NCBI RefSeq assembly: GCF_023824195.1
Contig: NZ_CP085442.1
Coordinates: 4,983,501-5,047,500, forward strand
Direction: 5' to 3'
DNA from: Priestia megaterium
Lineage (GTDB): Bacteria; Bacillota; Bacilli; Bacillales; Bacillaceae_H
DNA length: 64,000 bases
The notes under the pieces are model-generated. The model was not told the DNA's origin and ran no database searches. It was given only the letters and a program-made list of their open reading frames with translations. Of the stretch, positions 8,741 to 17,607 are shown piece after piece (the stretch's first letter is position 1; the number at the start of each line of letters is the position of its first letter). Position numbers and translations under genes: made by a program.

Positions 8741-8934
8741 TGCAGAAAATCTCCTTTATATGACATGCTTAATAAATAAAACCTATCTGATATTATATCG
8801 AAAAATGTCATTTCATGATAGCATTTATATAAAAACATGAAATAATTTCTTTTACTTATTATTATGTAACATTTTATGAGAATTCATCAATAAACGATAT
8901 AACCATCTTTTGTACAACAAGCTCTAACCCAAAA

Positions 8935-8972
8935 GAACTATTGAAAATCTCCTTGATTCCCAATAGTTCCCC
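8935..8972 (-). terminator. Terminator downstream of gtaB
   Basis: GAACTATTG and CAATAGTTC form a nine-bp stem with a 17-base loop, followed on the minus strand by TTTT. It lies 15 bases past the gtaB stop, separating gtaB from wecC, which therefore likely has its own promoter in 8741-8930. Confidence 0.6.
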
Positions 8973-8985
8973 TAGTAAATATATT

Positions 8986-9870
8986 TTACATATGCCCTTC
9001 TTTTTCGACAATTTCTCTAAAATAGCTCACTAACTCTTCTCGCAGCGGTTCTCTTTGCAGAGCTAAATCAATTGTTGCTTTAATGAATCCAAATTTATCT
9101 CCAACATCATAACGTTTTCCTTCGAAATAATAAGCAAGAACACGTTGAAATTCATTCAGACGTAAAATAGCATCTGTTAATTGAATTTCTCCTCCTGCGC
9201 CAATCTCTTCTCTGCTTAAGATATCAAAAATTTCCGGTGTTAAAATATAGCGCCCCATAATTGCATAGCCTGAAGGGGCCTCTTCTGGATTCGGTTTTTC
9301 AACAAGCGTTTCTACGTCTAATAATCCTTTTTCAAGAGGCTCTCCTTTAGGACCTACAATTCCGTACTTTGAAGTTTCTTTCCTAGGCACCTCCTGTACA
9401 CCAACTACAGCGCATTCATATTTTTCGTATACGTCCATCAACTGTTTCAAACAAGGGGTTTCTGATTGAACTACATCATCGCCTAGCATAACAGCAAAAG
9501 GTTCATCTCCGATAAAACTTCTTGCACAGTGAATGGCATGACCTAATCCTTTAGGTTCCTTTTGACGAATGTAGTGAACATTAGCCAAATTCGAAATCCC
9601 CTGCACTTCTTCGAGCATGTCCCACTTTTCCTTTGCGGCTAATGTTTCTTCTAACTCATATGATTTATCAAAATGGTCCTCGATTGCTCGTTTTCCGCGA
9701 CCGCTTACAATTAAAATATCTTCAATACCTGATGCTACTGCTTCTTCCACAATGTATTGAATCGTTGGTTTATCTACAATTGGCAGCATTTCTTTAGGCT
9801 GTGCTTTTGTAGCCGGCAAAAAGCGTGTCCCTAATCCAGCTGCTGGAATAATAGCTTTACGAATTTTCAC
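8986..9870 (-). CDS. gtaB: UTP-glucose-1-phosphate uridylyltransferase GtaB
   Basis: 294 residues with the GalU/GtaB nucleotidyltransferase signature: [23 protein letters not shown] (shortened: [10 protein letters not shown] at about 10-19 and [10 protein letters not shown] at about 27-36). Later motifs are [32 protein letters not shown] and [12 protein letters not shown]. It makes UDP-glucose from UTP and glucose-1-P for teichoic acid glucosylation, glycolipids and other wall sugars. The neighbouring wecC and tagA genes are also wall-glycan genes. B. subtilis has GtaB paralogues (YngB, YtdA), so orthology to gtaB itself is likely but not proven. Confidence 0.92.
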   Translation of the reverse strand: MKIRKAIIPAAGLGTRFLPATKAQPKEMLPIVDKPTIQYIVEEAVASGIEDILIVSGRGKRAIEDHFDKSYELEETLAAKEKWDMLEEVQGISNLANVHYIRQKEPKGLGHAIHCARSFIGDEPFAVMLGDDVVQSETPCLKQLMDVYEKYECAVVGVQEVPRKETSKYGIVGPKGEPLEKGLLDVETLVEKPNPEEAPSGYAIMGRYILTPEIFDILSREEIGAGGEIQLTDAILRLNEFQRVLAYYFEGKRYDVGDKFGFIKATIDLALQREPLREELVSYFREIVEKEGHM

Positions 9871-10111
9871 TTACTTTTCCTCCTGTCAATGTCAATCGTG
9901 CTTATTGGTTATAGTATAGTAAGTCTGCGATTGAGTATGTACACAAAGTCATGTTGAATCCATTTCTTTTTATAAAGAGTCATGTTGGATTCTGCTTTAT
10001 CATAACAAAAGATTTTGTATAATTCTATTTTTATCATTTATAATGAAAAGAAAATTAATCACTTATAAATATAATTTTATGCTCCACTTATGTATAGAAA
10101 GGAATGGGATT

Positions 10112-11674
10112 ATGAGTTCGTTTTCAGATCACTTACAGCACCAATTTATACATCATTTCCCGTACAGTGATGCACGCTATCGTACGAATGCCCAAGCAGG
10201 ACTAGACCTTTACCGTACCCATTCATTCTTCATTTTGCACAATGATGAACAGATATTAAACGTTAAAATCGATTCGTTTTATGTTGAACTAAACAAGCAG
10301 CTGCTCACTGAAAGTACCTGTTCTTGTCAGCATAACGGATTTTGTGAACACTGCTTTGCAGCATTTTTTTATATGTATTCATTAATAGAACCGCTTGCGC
10401 CCTTATTCAAAGAATGGCGAAACCATGAAAAAGCAGCTTTGACTATGCTATCTGCCAAACAAGTGTTAAAAAAGCCGAAGGCAACTTTTCAAGAGTGGAG
10501 ACAAACTTTTGAGGAGCAGTATACGCTTTTTATGCAGGGGCGGCACGAAAATGACCGTTCCATTTATCATGAATATTATAAGTACTATTACCGTGCTTTA
10601 GTGAAAAAGGCTCCTGAGCATCCATTGCTTTATGCTTTATTTTGTATGTATGGAGCGGTTCATACATTCTATAAACTATCAGCTCAATTACAGGCACATC
10701 AGCTTTCTACTAACATCGAGGAATCATTCGTATGTAGTCACGTCTACAAAATAACAAATGAAATTTATGCTACCGCTGATTCATTAAAGCAAACGAAATA
10801 CGATGAAGATGCATTATCTATTATAGAGGACAGCATTCCATACATCCGAGAATTATTGCATAAAGATATGCCTTTACAATATGAACGTATTGAGATTTAT
10901 CGCGTTATTTGGCAAAAAGTCTTCACGTTAGAAAATTGGCGAAAAAATGAGGAACGCGAATTAAAAGCCAAGCACGGTTCTTTTATAAACAATACAGCTC
11001 TTTCCTATCTTTTATTCCTTCAAGAAAAAGATGACGAAGCAAAAGAACGTTTGAGCGATGAAACATTACAAATGATTCCCTATCTTATTCCTTGGTTAAA
11101 TGATTTATTGCACGAAAAAGAAACTGACCGCTTTGCTCAGTGGGGCTCTTATATAATGGCCTATATAGGAGATTACGTACGCACCGTTCCGACTACTTAT
11201 CAAGGAAGCCGAAACATGGTCTCCATGATTGTAAATTTATTTCAGCACTATAAAGACTTAACGAACGATCAAACTTTGTATACTGAAGCATTGCAAACAT
11301 TACTTCCCTATAGTTTTATTGAATATAGTGATTTTCTATATGCTTCTGACCAATTGAAAAAGTGGGTTGAATTACAGGTGCTTCTTCAATATGACAGCAT
11401 CAAATATGACGAGCAAACGATAGAAGCCTTAAAACAAAAAGATGAAAAGCTGGTTATTCCTCTTTATCATCAAATGATTTCAAAGCTGATTTACGAAAAA
11501 AAGAAAAGCAGTTATCAAGAAGCCTATATCTACTTACAAGAATTAAAGAGACTTTATCTACAAATGAATCGCTCTCTACTATGGGAACATTATATAGAAG
11601 AATTAACGATAAAAACGAAGAAACAGCGCGTATTTCAACAACTATTAGAAAAAGGAGATTTACTGAATGTTTGA
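10112..11674 (+). CDS. ywqB: SWIM zinc-finger protein, YwqB-like
   Basis: 520 residues from the ATG at 10112, which has AGAAAGGA upstream; an in-frame extension back to 10043 lacks a ribosome site. At about residues 70-81 is a SWIM-type metal site, CSCQHNGFCEHC, close to the CxCx(n)CxHC pattern. The rest is mostly helical and rich in Leu, Tyr and Lys with no other recognisable domain. It overlaps the SNF2 helicase start by eight bases, so the two are translationally coupled. SWIM proteins beside SNF2 helicases are a conserved pair (ywqB-ywqA), probably acting on nucleic acid. The substrate is unknown. Confidence 0.8.
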   Translation: MSSFSDHLQHQFIHHFPYSDARYRTNAQAGLDLYRTHSFFILHNDEQILNVKIDSFYVELNKQLLTESTCSCQHNGFCEHCFAAFFYMYSLIEPLAPLFKEWRNHEKAALTMLSAKQVLKKPKATFQEWRQTFEEQYTLFMQGRHENDRSIYHEYYKYYYRALVKKAPEHPLLYALFCMYGAVHTFYKLSAQLQAHQLSTNIEESFVCSHVYKITNEIYATADSLKQTKYDEDALSIIEDSIPYIRELLHKDMPLQYERIEIYRVIWQKVFTLENWRKNEERELKAKHGSFINNTALSYLLFLQEKDDEAKERLSDETLQMIPYLIPWLNDLLHEKETDRFAQWGSYIMAYIGDYVRTVPTTYQGSRNMVSMIVNLFQHYKDLTNDQTLYTEALQTLLPYSFIEYSDFLYASDQLKKWVELQVLLQYDSIKYDEQTIEALKQKDEKLVIPLYHQMISKLIYEKKKSSYQEAYIYLQELKRLYLQMNRSLLWEHYIEELTIKTKKQRVFQQLLEKGDLLNV

Positions 11675-14297
11675 TTTGTTTCATTTAACACTTGAAGTCG
11701 AACCTGTACACGGTGACTTTTTTCTCTACTGTGTATCACCTAGCGGCCAAATTTTGCTCCCTGATACATGGAAAGATGCGCTGTTTCTATGGCATGAACA
11801 GACCTATTACGGAAGCGAAGTTACACAGGTTGAGATTAATGGAAAAAAAGGAATTCTTGTTTCTGCATGGCAAATGTTCACTTTCATACAATCACCTATT
11901 CAACAGCATGTGTTGAAACCGGCTTTGTCCGCTTCAGCGGAAGCTTATCAGCAAATTGCAGTCGATATGACAAGGAGGATTATCCAAGGGAAATTTCATT
12001 CTCTTCCTTTTAAAAAACAAATGACTGGATCGCTTTCACAAGCTGATGAGCAAGAGTGGCGAGCACAAATTAAAGAGAGCCTATTAAAAAAAGAAGGAAA
12101 AGACTTTTTAATAAGCATAGAAGGTGAGAGCTATAATCCTCCCTTTGACCTTTCATTGCGTATTGTAGAGCCAACGACCGATGGAGATGTATGGACGGCT
12201 GAAACATTCGTGATTCCCCACGATGAAGCCAAAGAACCTTTTATACTGGGAAGAACGCTTCCTAAAGAGTGGAATCACTACGAATCATATATCGCTTACG
12301 AACACGAACGATGGAAAGCATTGGCTCCTACTTTATACCAAAAAGGAGCGTTTATTCAGTCTGTCCTAACAGATGAGGAAGTATGGGAATTTCTAACTCA
12401 AGATAGTGCAGCATTGATTAAACAAGGTGTCTCTATCCATTTGCCAAGCTGGTGGGAATCATTAAAAAAAGCCACTATAAAAGTATCTGGCGCTATAGAA
12501 AATACTTCATCTGCATTGTTTGGTAAACAAGCTATCAGCAGCTTCCGCTGGTCATTTTCTATTGGCGATCAAACTTTCTCAGAAGAAGAGTTTCGGAAAT
12601 TAGTCGAACAAAAACGCCGATTATTATCTATTAATGGACAGTGGATTCAACTGGATTCTAGATTAATTAAACAAGCGCAGAAAATTGTTAAAGAAGCTAG
12701 TAAAAAAGGCGTCTCAATTCATGAAATTTTAAAAACGAAGCTAACCTACATGGCAGACAGTAAAACTGATGAAGAAGAGGTAAAAGTTGAGTTCCAACTC
12801 CCCGCTTCCTTTCAATCATTTATTACATCCTTAACGGATTTAGAACGGCTGCCGGAAGTGCTGCCTCCTTCTGCATTTAAAGGTGTATTAAGACCTTATC
12901 AGCAGCAAGGTTTGAATTGGCTCATGTTTCTGAGAAAGTTTAACTTAGGAGGATGTCTAGCAGATGACATGGGGCTAGGTAAAACCATTCAATTAATTAG
13001 TTATTTAACAAACATTCATCAGTTACATAGCTCTCCTTCTCTTATCGTTTGCCCAACTTCTTTAATTGGAAATTGGGAAAAAGAATTCCAGAAATTTGCC
13101 CCTTCTCTTCGTGTTCATGTTCATTACGGGACGAAAAGAACCAGCGGAGACGCATTTGAGAAGATATGTGAAAGTACTAACGTTGTGATTACGACGTATC
13201 AAGTTGCCCTTTTGGATGTCGAATTGTTGAAAGGGTTTATGTGGAACAGCATTACCTTAGACGAAGCACAACATGTTAAAAACCCGCAGACTAAACAGGC
13301 GAGAGCCATCCGGCAGCTGCAAGGAAGACACAAAATTGCGCTAACTGGAACTCCAATTGAAAACCGTCTGCTGGAACTATGGTCATTATTTGAATTCATC
13401 AATCCTGGTTACTTAGGAACAATCAATTCATTTAAAAACCGATTTGTAGCCGGCATTGAAAAAGGCGAGAAACCTGAACGAACTGTTGAGCTCAAAGCAC
13501 TCATTCAGCCTTTCTTATTGAGAAGAACAAAACAAGATAAAAACATCGCCCGCTCACTGCCTGATAAACAAGAACAAAAAGAATATATTCCGCTAACAGC
13601 AGAACAGGCCTCACTTTACCAGGAGCTAGTTCAAGGAATGCTTCAAGAAACAGAGGAAAAAACAGGATTTGAACGAAAAGGCATGATTTTGCAAACACTA
13701 AATAAGCTAAAATTATTATGCAATCATCCAGCTTTGTACTTAAAGGAAAGTGCAGCTAAACAAACGGTACGGCGATCTCATAAAAGTGAAAAAATTATTG
13801 AACTCGTAGAGAGCATTCGCACACAGCAAGAAAGCTGTTTAATCTTTACTCAGTATATTGAAACAGGACTCATGCTGCAAAGAACCTTAGAAAAAGAAAT
13901 CAACGAGCCGGTTTTATTCCTTCACGGAAGTTTGTCAAAAGAACAAAGAGATGAAATGGTTGCTCAATTTCAAGCAAGGAAAAAAGCCATCTTTATCCTT
14001 TCTCTTCGCGCAGGTGGAACTGGCTTGAATTTAACAGCTGCAAATCACGTTATTCATTTTGACCGATGGTGGAACCCAGCCGTTGAAAACCAAGCAACCG
14101 ATCGCGCCCATCGAATTGGGCAGAATAAATTTGTTCATGTTCATAAGTTTATTACAAGAGGAACGATTGAAGAAAAAATTGATGAAGTGATCAATCAAAA
14201 ACAACATCTAAACAATGAACTCATCCAAGGAGATCAATGGGTAACAGAACTTTCTAATAAAGAACTACAAGAGCTTCTTGCGTACAGAAATGAATAA
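11667..14297 (+). CDS. ywqA: SNF2/Rad54-family DNA helicase YwqA
   Basis: 876 residues. The first ~400 residues are a family-specific N-terminal region (SNF2_assoc/bacterial SNF2 type). The helicase core follows: motif I DDMGLGKT at about 433-440, motif Ia CPTSLIGNW, motif II DEAQ at about 532-535, motif III LTGTPIENR, and the C-terminal half with FTQY, LHGSLSKEQRDEM, LRAGGTGLNLTAA and DRAHRIGQ. Such enzymes are ATP-driven double-stranded DNA translocases. Motif II is DEAQ instead of the commoner DEAH/DEGH, as in many bacterial members. It is co-translated with the SWIM partner upstream. A strong terminator follows at 14329-14360. Biological role unknown; nucleoprotein remodelling or repair is inference. 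Confidence 0.9.
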   Translation: MFDLFHLTLEVEPVHGDFFLYCVSPSGQILLPDTWKDALFLWHEQTYYGSEVTQVEINGKKGILVSAWQMFTFIQSPIQQHVLKPALSASAEAYQQIAVDMTRRIIQGKFHSLPFKKQMTGSLSQADEQEWRAQIKESLLKKEGKDFLISIEGESYNPPFDLSLRIVEPTTDGDVWTAETFVIPHDEAKEPFILGRTLPKEWNHYESYIAYEHERWKALAPTLYQKGAFIQSVLTDEEVWEFLTQDSAALIKQGVSIHLPSWWESLKKATIKVSGAIENTSSALFGKQAISSFRWSFSIGDQTFSEEEFRKLVEQKRRLLSINGQWIQLDSRLIKQAQKIVKEASKKGVSIHEILKTKLTYMADSKTDEEEVKVEFQLPASFQSFITSLTDLERLPEVLPPSAFKGVLRPYQQQGLNWLMFLRKFNLGGCLADDMGLGKTIQLISYLTNIHQLHSSPSLIVCPTSLIGNWEKEFQKFAPSLRVHVHYGTKRTSGDAFEKICESTNVVITTYQVALLDVELLKGFMWNSITLDEAQHVKNPQTKQARAIRQLQGRHKIALTGTPIENRLLELWSLFEFINPGYLGTINSFKNRFVAGIEKGEKPERTVELKALIQPFLLRRTKQDKNIARSLPDKQEQKEYIPLTAEQASLYQELVQGMLQETEEKTGFERKGMILQTLNKLKLLCNHPALYLKESAAKQTVRRSHKSEKIIELVESIRTQQESCLIFTQYIETGLMLQRTLEKEINEPVLFLHGSLSKEQRDEMVAQFQARKKAIFILSLRAGGTGLNLTAANHVIHFDRWWNPAVENQATDRAHRIGQNKFVHVHKFITRGTIEEKIDEVINQKQHLNNELIQGDQWVTELSNKELQELLAYRNE

Positions 14298-14328
14298 GAA
14301 AAATTATAAAATGTGTTACGACGTTACT

Positions 14329-14361
14329 AAAAAGAGGACTTTTTTACTTGTCCTCTTTTTT
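14329..14361 (+). terminator. Terminator of the ywqB-ywqA operon
   Basis: AAAAAGAGGAC and GTCCTCTTTTT form an 11-bp stem with a ten-base loop, followed by more T. It lies about 32 bases after the helicase stop codon. Confidence 0.85.
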
Positions 14362-14594
14362 TATTAGATCATTCGACATAAAAAAATAAGTGTAAATCAT
14401 TTTTCAGCTACTGATAAAGATACAAAAAGCACAATAAATAGCGTTTTTTGAATAAAAAGGTATTTTTATAGCGAAAAAGACCCTTTACTTTCTCTTTAAA
14501 TTCCAGCATATTTATACATATAATATTTTTGTAATTTAATAGATATATTGGAAAAATAAACACGAAACATTTACATAATTAGGGGGATTTATTA

Positions 14595-15641
14595 ATGAAA
14601 AAAAGGCAGCTCGCTTTATCTCTAGGCGCCATTGTTGGCGGGACATTCCTATATCAAGCTTCAGCTGAAGCATCTGCTTCAACTGTTCAAGTCAAAGCTG
14701 GAGATACACTTTGGTCATTATCTACCAAATACCATACAACGGTAGAAGCTTTAAAAAGCGTAAATAAGTTATCTTCAAATACAATTCGCATAAGACAAAC
14801 GTTATCGATTCCTTCTGCTTCAACCTCTCAACCATCTAATAAGGAAGAAAAGCCTTCAGCTCCTGCTACTGGTTCAACCTATAAAGTTCAAAGCGGCGAT
14901 ACCCTTTGGAAAGTTGCTACTCGTTTTAATATGAGCGTAGAAGAATTAAAACGTTTGAACGCTCTTTCTTCTAACATTATTTATATTAACCAAACGTTAA
15001 AAGTAAATGGAAGCAATAGCGCATCGACTCCAACTACGAGTAAACCAGCAGAAACTCCTTCTAAGGATGCAAACGGAACTTACAAAGTTCAGCGTGGAGA
15101 TAGCCTATCTAAAATAGCTTCGACATTTCACATGAGCGTCAGTGAGCTAAAACAAATAAACGGATTAACGTCTAATACGATTTATGTAAATCAACAATTA
15201 AAGGTATCAAAAAGCAGCCAAACAACTACGCCAACAACAAAACCAAGTACATCCACACCTTCAACTTCTAACGGAACATTAAATGTATCGCAAATGATTT
15301 CAGATGCAAAACGTTATATAGGTGTTCCTTACAAATGGGGTGGCACAACTCCTTCTGGTTTTGACTGCAGCGGATTCATTTATTACGTAATGAAACAACA
15401 AATTTCTACAACGCGCTATACGACGGCTGGTTACTGGAGTGTATCAACACCCGTAAGTAATCCACGGCCTGGAGACTTAGTGTTTTTTAATACATATTCT
15501 AGCGGTCCTACACATATGGGCATTTACCTTGGTAATCGTCAATTTATTCATGCTGGGTCTTCTACGGGTGTAACCATTGCAAGCTTAGATAACAGCTACT
15601 GGAGCAAGCGCTACTTAGGTGCAAAAAGATTTGCTAAATAA
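14595..15641 (+). CDS. Secreted D,L-endopeptidase with three LysM repeats and NlpC/P60 domain (LytE/CwlS type)
   Basis: 348 residues. A signal peptide (MKKRQLALSLGAIVGGTFLY, probable cleavage near ASA at 22-28) leads into three LysM repeats at about 31-73, 96-138 and 163-205. They are separated by Ser/Thr/Pro-rich linkers. The NlpC/P60 catalytic domain spans about 230-348 with Cys258 in DCSGF, His307 in THMGIYLG and a third polar residue at His319 in FIHAGSS. It should cut the gamma-D-Glu-meso-DAP bond in peptidoglycan during growth or separation. Three LysM repeats and length resemble LytE (two or three LysM) and CwlS/LytF less well, so no symbol is assigned. A 300-base AT-rich region precedes it, with AGGGGGAT as ribosome site. 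Confidence 0.9.
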   Translation: MKKRQLALSLGAIVGGTFLYQASAEASASTVQVKAGDTLWSLSTKYHTTVEALKSVNKLSSNTIRIRQTLSIPSASTSQPSNKEEKPSAPATGSTYKVQSGDTLWKVATRFNMSVEELKRLNALSSNIIYINQTLKVNGSNSASTPTTSKPAETPSKDANGTYKVQRGDSLSKIASTFHMSVSELKQINGLTSNTIYVNQQLKVSKSSQTTTPTTKPSTSTPSTSNGTLNVSQMISDAKRYIGVPYKWGGTTPSGFDCSGFIYYVMKQQISTTRYTTAGYWSVSTPVSNPRPGDLVFFNTYSSGPTHMGIYLGNRQFIHAGSSTGVTIASLDNSYWSKRYLGAKRFAK

Positions 15642-15681
15642 TTGATAGAAGCTGAGACAAAAGTATTTTAGTTGAAGGAAG

Positions 15682-15732
15682 ATCCGAACGAGTTTGATTC
15701 TTGATAGAGAATCAAACTCGTTCGGATTTTTT
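15682..15732 (+). terminator. Terminator of the LysM endopeptidase gene
   Basis: A perfect 19-bp stem (ATCCGAACGAGTTTGATTC and its complement) with an eight-base loop TTGATAGA, followed by a T tract at 15727-15732. It lies 40 bases after the stop codon and is one of the strongest hairpins in the window. Confidence 0.88.
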
Positions 15733-15775
15733 CATTGGTAGGGTGGATGTAGGTTTCATATATGTAGGTGCTTCT

Positions 15776-15903
15776 AGCTGTTGATTGGAGGGCAAGGCGA
15801 AGACTCCTGCGAGAAAAGCAGAATAGATGAGACCCCGCGCGCAAGTGACGAGGAGGCTCATCGGCCGCCCGCGGAAAGCGAAGCCTTGCACGGAAATCAA
15901 CAG
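15776..15903. repeat. Bacillaceae GC-rich intergenic repeat, about 128 bp
   Basis: Outer inverted repeat CTGTTGATT (15778-15786) and AATCAACAG (15895-15903), with a second nested pair GGCAAGGC/GCCTTGC. Inside are phrases such as GACTCCTGCG, GAGACCCCGCG, GAGGAGGCTCA and CCGCCCGCGGAAAGCGAAG. It is far more GC-rich than its surroundings. I recognise these phrases as those of a dispersed intergenic repeat found in many copies in Bacillus, Priestia and related genomes, which often yields false hypothetical ORFs. No transposase is present. Function is unknown; secondary-structure potential suggests an RNA-level or non-autonomous mobile origin. Confidence 0.75.
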
Positions 15904-15997
15904 TGGTGTAACAAGTGATCCATACTATCTCATTTATCCCATTTGTTTGTCTTTAGATTGCCTTGATTCAGTTATGTCCCAATCTCTTATATACAGC

Positions 15998-16025
15998 AAA
16001 AAAAAACCGTTAAATGATTTAACGG
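15998..16025 (-). terminator. Terminator on the minus strand, downstream of ssbB
   Basis: CCGTTAAA (16007-16014), loop TGA, TTTAACGG (16018-16025). On the minus strand the stem is followed by nine T residues (the A run at 15998-16006). It is the first terminator-like hairpin after the ssbB stop at 16187, leaving about 160 bases of transcribed 3' region in between. Confidence 0.75.
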
Positions 16026-16026
16026 C

Positions 16027-16175
16027 TGAAATAGAGGAATAGTTCGGGGGTAGTGAATACTTTGATTTTCTCTCTTGAGAACATAGAAAGAGCCTTGCTC
16101 TTAAAGAGGATCTATCTTCTATTATGATAGATAAGGGAAATTAAAACCTTACCTGAACTAATCACCCCCTTTCAT
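16027..16175 (-). ncRNA. Possible structured RNA or long 3' UTR downstream of ssbB
   Basis: Between the ssbB stop and its terminator, TAGTTC (16040-16045) can pair with GAACTA (16155-16160), extended by G-C and G-U pairs. This closing stem encloses three local hairpins: TTCTC/GAGAA (16068-16081), AAGAGC/GCTCTT (16088-16102) and TCTATC/GATAGA (16111-16131). That gives a four-way-junction shape. An alternative, mutually exclusive pairing joins GGGGGT (16046-16051) to ACCCCC (16164-16169), part of a Shine-Dalgarno-like AAAGGGGGTGAT on the minus strand. No known RNA family was recognised. The structure is drawn by eye; coding micro-ORFs of 17-24 codons are possible but lack good start signals. 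Confidence 0.3.
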
Positions 16176-16186
16176 ACTAGATAACT

Positions 16187-16549
16187 TTATTCTTCTTGTT
16201 GATTTGAATCAAATGAAGAAGAACCGGATGGCTTTCCACTTAAAAACTTAACAGCATCAGCCACAACGTCGGTCATATATACTCGTTGCTGAAGATTATT
16301 TTCAAACGTGCGCGTTTGTACACGCCCTACTACACCTACAACCGCTCCTTTATCACAGTAAGCAGCCGTATTTTCTGCATTTTTTCTCCACAGCGTAATG
16401 TTGACAAAATCAGCATCATATTCACCCTCAACATTTCGAAACGTTCGATTAATTGCTAAAGTAATGGTAGATACTGCAATCCCTTCATGGGTATATCGAA
16501 GCTCCGGTTTTTTTGTCAGTCTTCCTACAAGAACAATATGGTTAATCAT
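16187..16549 (-). CDS. ssbB: Single-stranded DNA-binding protein SsbB (YwpH)
   Basis: 120 residues with a complete OB fold: [59 protein letters not shown]. The C-terminal tail after residue 105 is very short, ends QQEE, and lacks the usual DDDLPF-type acidic tip of the essential SsbA. This is the expected shape of the competence paralogue SsbB, which coats incoming DNA during transformation. The flanking ywpF and fabZ match the ywpB-to-ywpH order in B. subtilis. A GGAGTGG site precedes the ATG. I see no clear ComK box upstream. Confidence 0.88.
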   Translation of the reverse strand: MINHIVLVGRLTKKPELRYTHEGIAVSTITLAINRTFRNVEGEYDADFVNITLWRKNAENTAAYCDKGAVVGVVGRVQTRTFENNLQQRVYMTDVVADAVKFLSGKPSGSSSFDSNQQEE

Positions 16550-16645
16550 AGTCTACCACTCCAACTGATTGAATAATGGGAATCTTTAAGCTCATTCATG
16601 TTATAATATGGATAACCTACTATTTACGTAAAGGAGGAAACATCA

Positions 16646-17083
16646 ATGAAAACATTTAAACTTGTGTCATTTCAATTGGTTGATGATCAAGAAAAGCGTC
16701 AGTCTGTCTCACTAACTAATGGCCTTATTATTAATAAAGAAGACGGCGAAAATAACTGGATTTTAGAAGCAGTTATCGATAAGAAATGGTACGATGAATT
16801 TCATGTTTTTTTGAAAGATAAACAAAAAGTGACGGTAGAAGCTAAAATTACGAAAGAAACAAATGATCCGGCTACCTTTATAGCTACCGTGGCTTCCATT
16901 ACTTCAATTGGTGAAAATCGTATTAGTTTGTTGATGAAAGGTGTTTTAAAAGAACGGAGACTTCATTATGCTGAAATGCTCTTAGAGGATTTAATTAACC
17001 AAGGGTTATCAGGTCAAGATTTACTTCAACAGTTCAAACTGCAGCTTCGAAACAGACCGATAAAAAGTACATCTAAAAAATAA
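16646..17083 (+). CDS. ywpF: YwpF-like conserved protein
   Basis: 145 residues beginning MKTFKLVSFQLVDDQEK, with a beta-rich N-terminal half (short alternating hydrophobic strands up to about residue 90) and a basic helical tail ending IKSTSKK. This matches the YwpF-like family of Bacillaceae, of unknown function. It is divergent from ssbB, as in B. subtilis. AAGGAGG precedes the ATG by eight bases, and a TATAAT at 16602-16607 may be its -10. No signal peptide, membrane helix or catalytic motif is visible. Confidence 0.8.
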   Translation: MKTFKLVSFQLVDDQEKRQSVSLTNGLIINKEDGENNWILEAVIDKKWYDEFHVFLKDKQKVTVEAKITKETNDPATFIATVASITSIGENRISLLMKGVLKERRLHYAEMLLEDLINQGLSGQDLLQQFKLQLRNRPIKSTSKK

Positions 17084-17109
17084 GTCAAGTCATCTCAAGG
17101 TGTCTGGAT

Positions 17110-17289
17110 TTAAAAGAGAGGATTATTGTTTGCGGTCTTTTTCGTTGGTCCATGAGAAGGGTAAAGAAAAGAGACTTCACTGGAGAGGTACCTTTCTTTT
17201 TTTCCTAAAAATAAATGAGCACGACTAGAACGTTTTAAACGATTATCTCTTATGCGAGCGCCTTGCCTTTTTAAATAAAAATTTGTCAT
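17110..17289 (-). CDS. Small basic hypothetical protein, 59 residues
   Basis: A minus-strand ORF starting at an ATG at 17289 (MTNFYLKRQGARIRDNRL) and stopping at 17110. It is preceded by AAAAAGGAGTG with GGAG about nine bases from the ATG. A SigA-like promoter (TTGAAT-N17-TAATAT) lies 30-58 bases upstream at 17319-17347. The product is basic in its first half (many Arg/Lys), has no hydrophobic helix, and ends GPTKKTANNNPLF. No family was recognised. Promoter, ribosome site and full-length frame agree in position, which makes this a credible missed small gene. Expression is unproven. Confidence 0.5.
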   Translation of the reverse strand: MTNFYLKRQGARIRDNRLKRSSRAHLFLGKKERYLSSEVSFLYPSHGPTKKTANNNPLF

Positions 17290-17318
17290 TTTTTCACTCC
17301 TTTTTCTTTGTAATTCGT

Positions 17319-17347
17319 ATATTAATGCATTTTCCCCCGTTATTCAA
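17319..17347 (-). promoter_or_regulatory. SigA-like promoter for the 59-residue ORF
   Basis: On the minus strand TTGAAT (17342-17347), a 17-base spacer and TAATAT (17319-17324). The transcript would begin about 20 bases before the AAAGGAG ribosome site of the small ORF at 17110-17289. Confidence 0.5.
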
Positions 17348-17366
17348 CCATTTTTTTCAATATACC

Positions 17367-17421
17367 GAACAAAAAATAGGATTTTTTTACTATAAAAACC
17401 TCTATTTTTGTTCTTTTTTTT
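17367..17421 (+). terminator. Inverted repeat with T tract in the ywpF-XRE gap
   Basis: GAACAAAAAATAGG (17367-17380) and CCTCTATTTTTGTTC (17399-17413) form an AT-rich stem with one small bulge, followed on the plus strand by T residues to about 17421. It could end read-through from ywpF, or act as an operator for the XRE regulator that starts 190 bases further on. The stem is too AT-rich to be sure. Confidence 0.4.
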
Positions 17422-17607
17422 ATATCCATGCAGGAAAATGAATCTTTTTAGAGAAAAAAAAAGAAATAAAAACAGGTTTTATTCCCTTTATTGCAGAAGG
17501 TAAAGTGTATATGTTTCATATTGTGCGAATTTAGCATGTTAGAAAGAATATGAACTACATTCGAACAATGAGATACATACTTATCTTTACGAAATCAGGT
17601 GATGTAT

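Noticed and set aside
15712..16042. Open frames on both strands across the GC-rich repeat
   Set aside because: These are the usual false ORFs of the Bacillaceae intergenic repeat; no ribosome site and no protein-like composition.
16093..16160. 17-24 codon micro-ORFs in the ssbB downstream region
   Set aside because: Starts lie at the wrong distance from the GGGGG tracts and the frames are too short to judge; treated as possible RNA structure instead.
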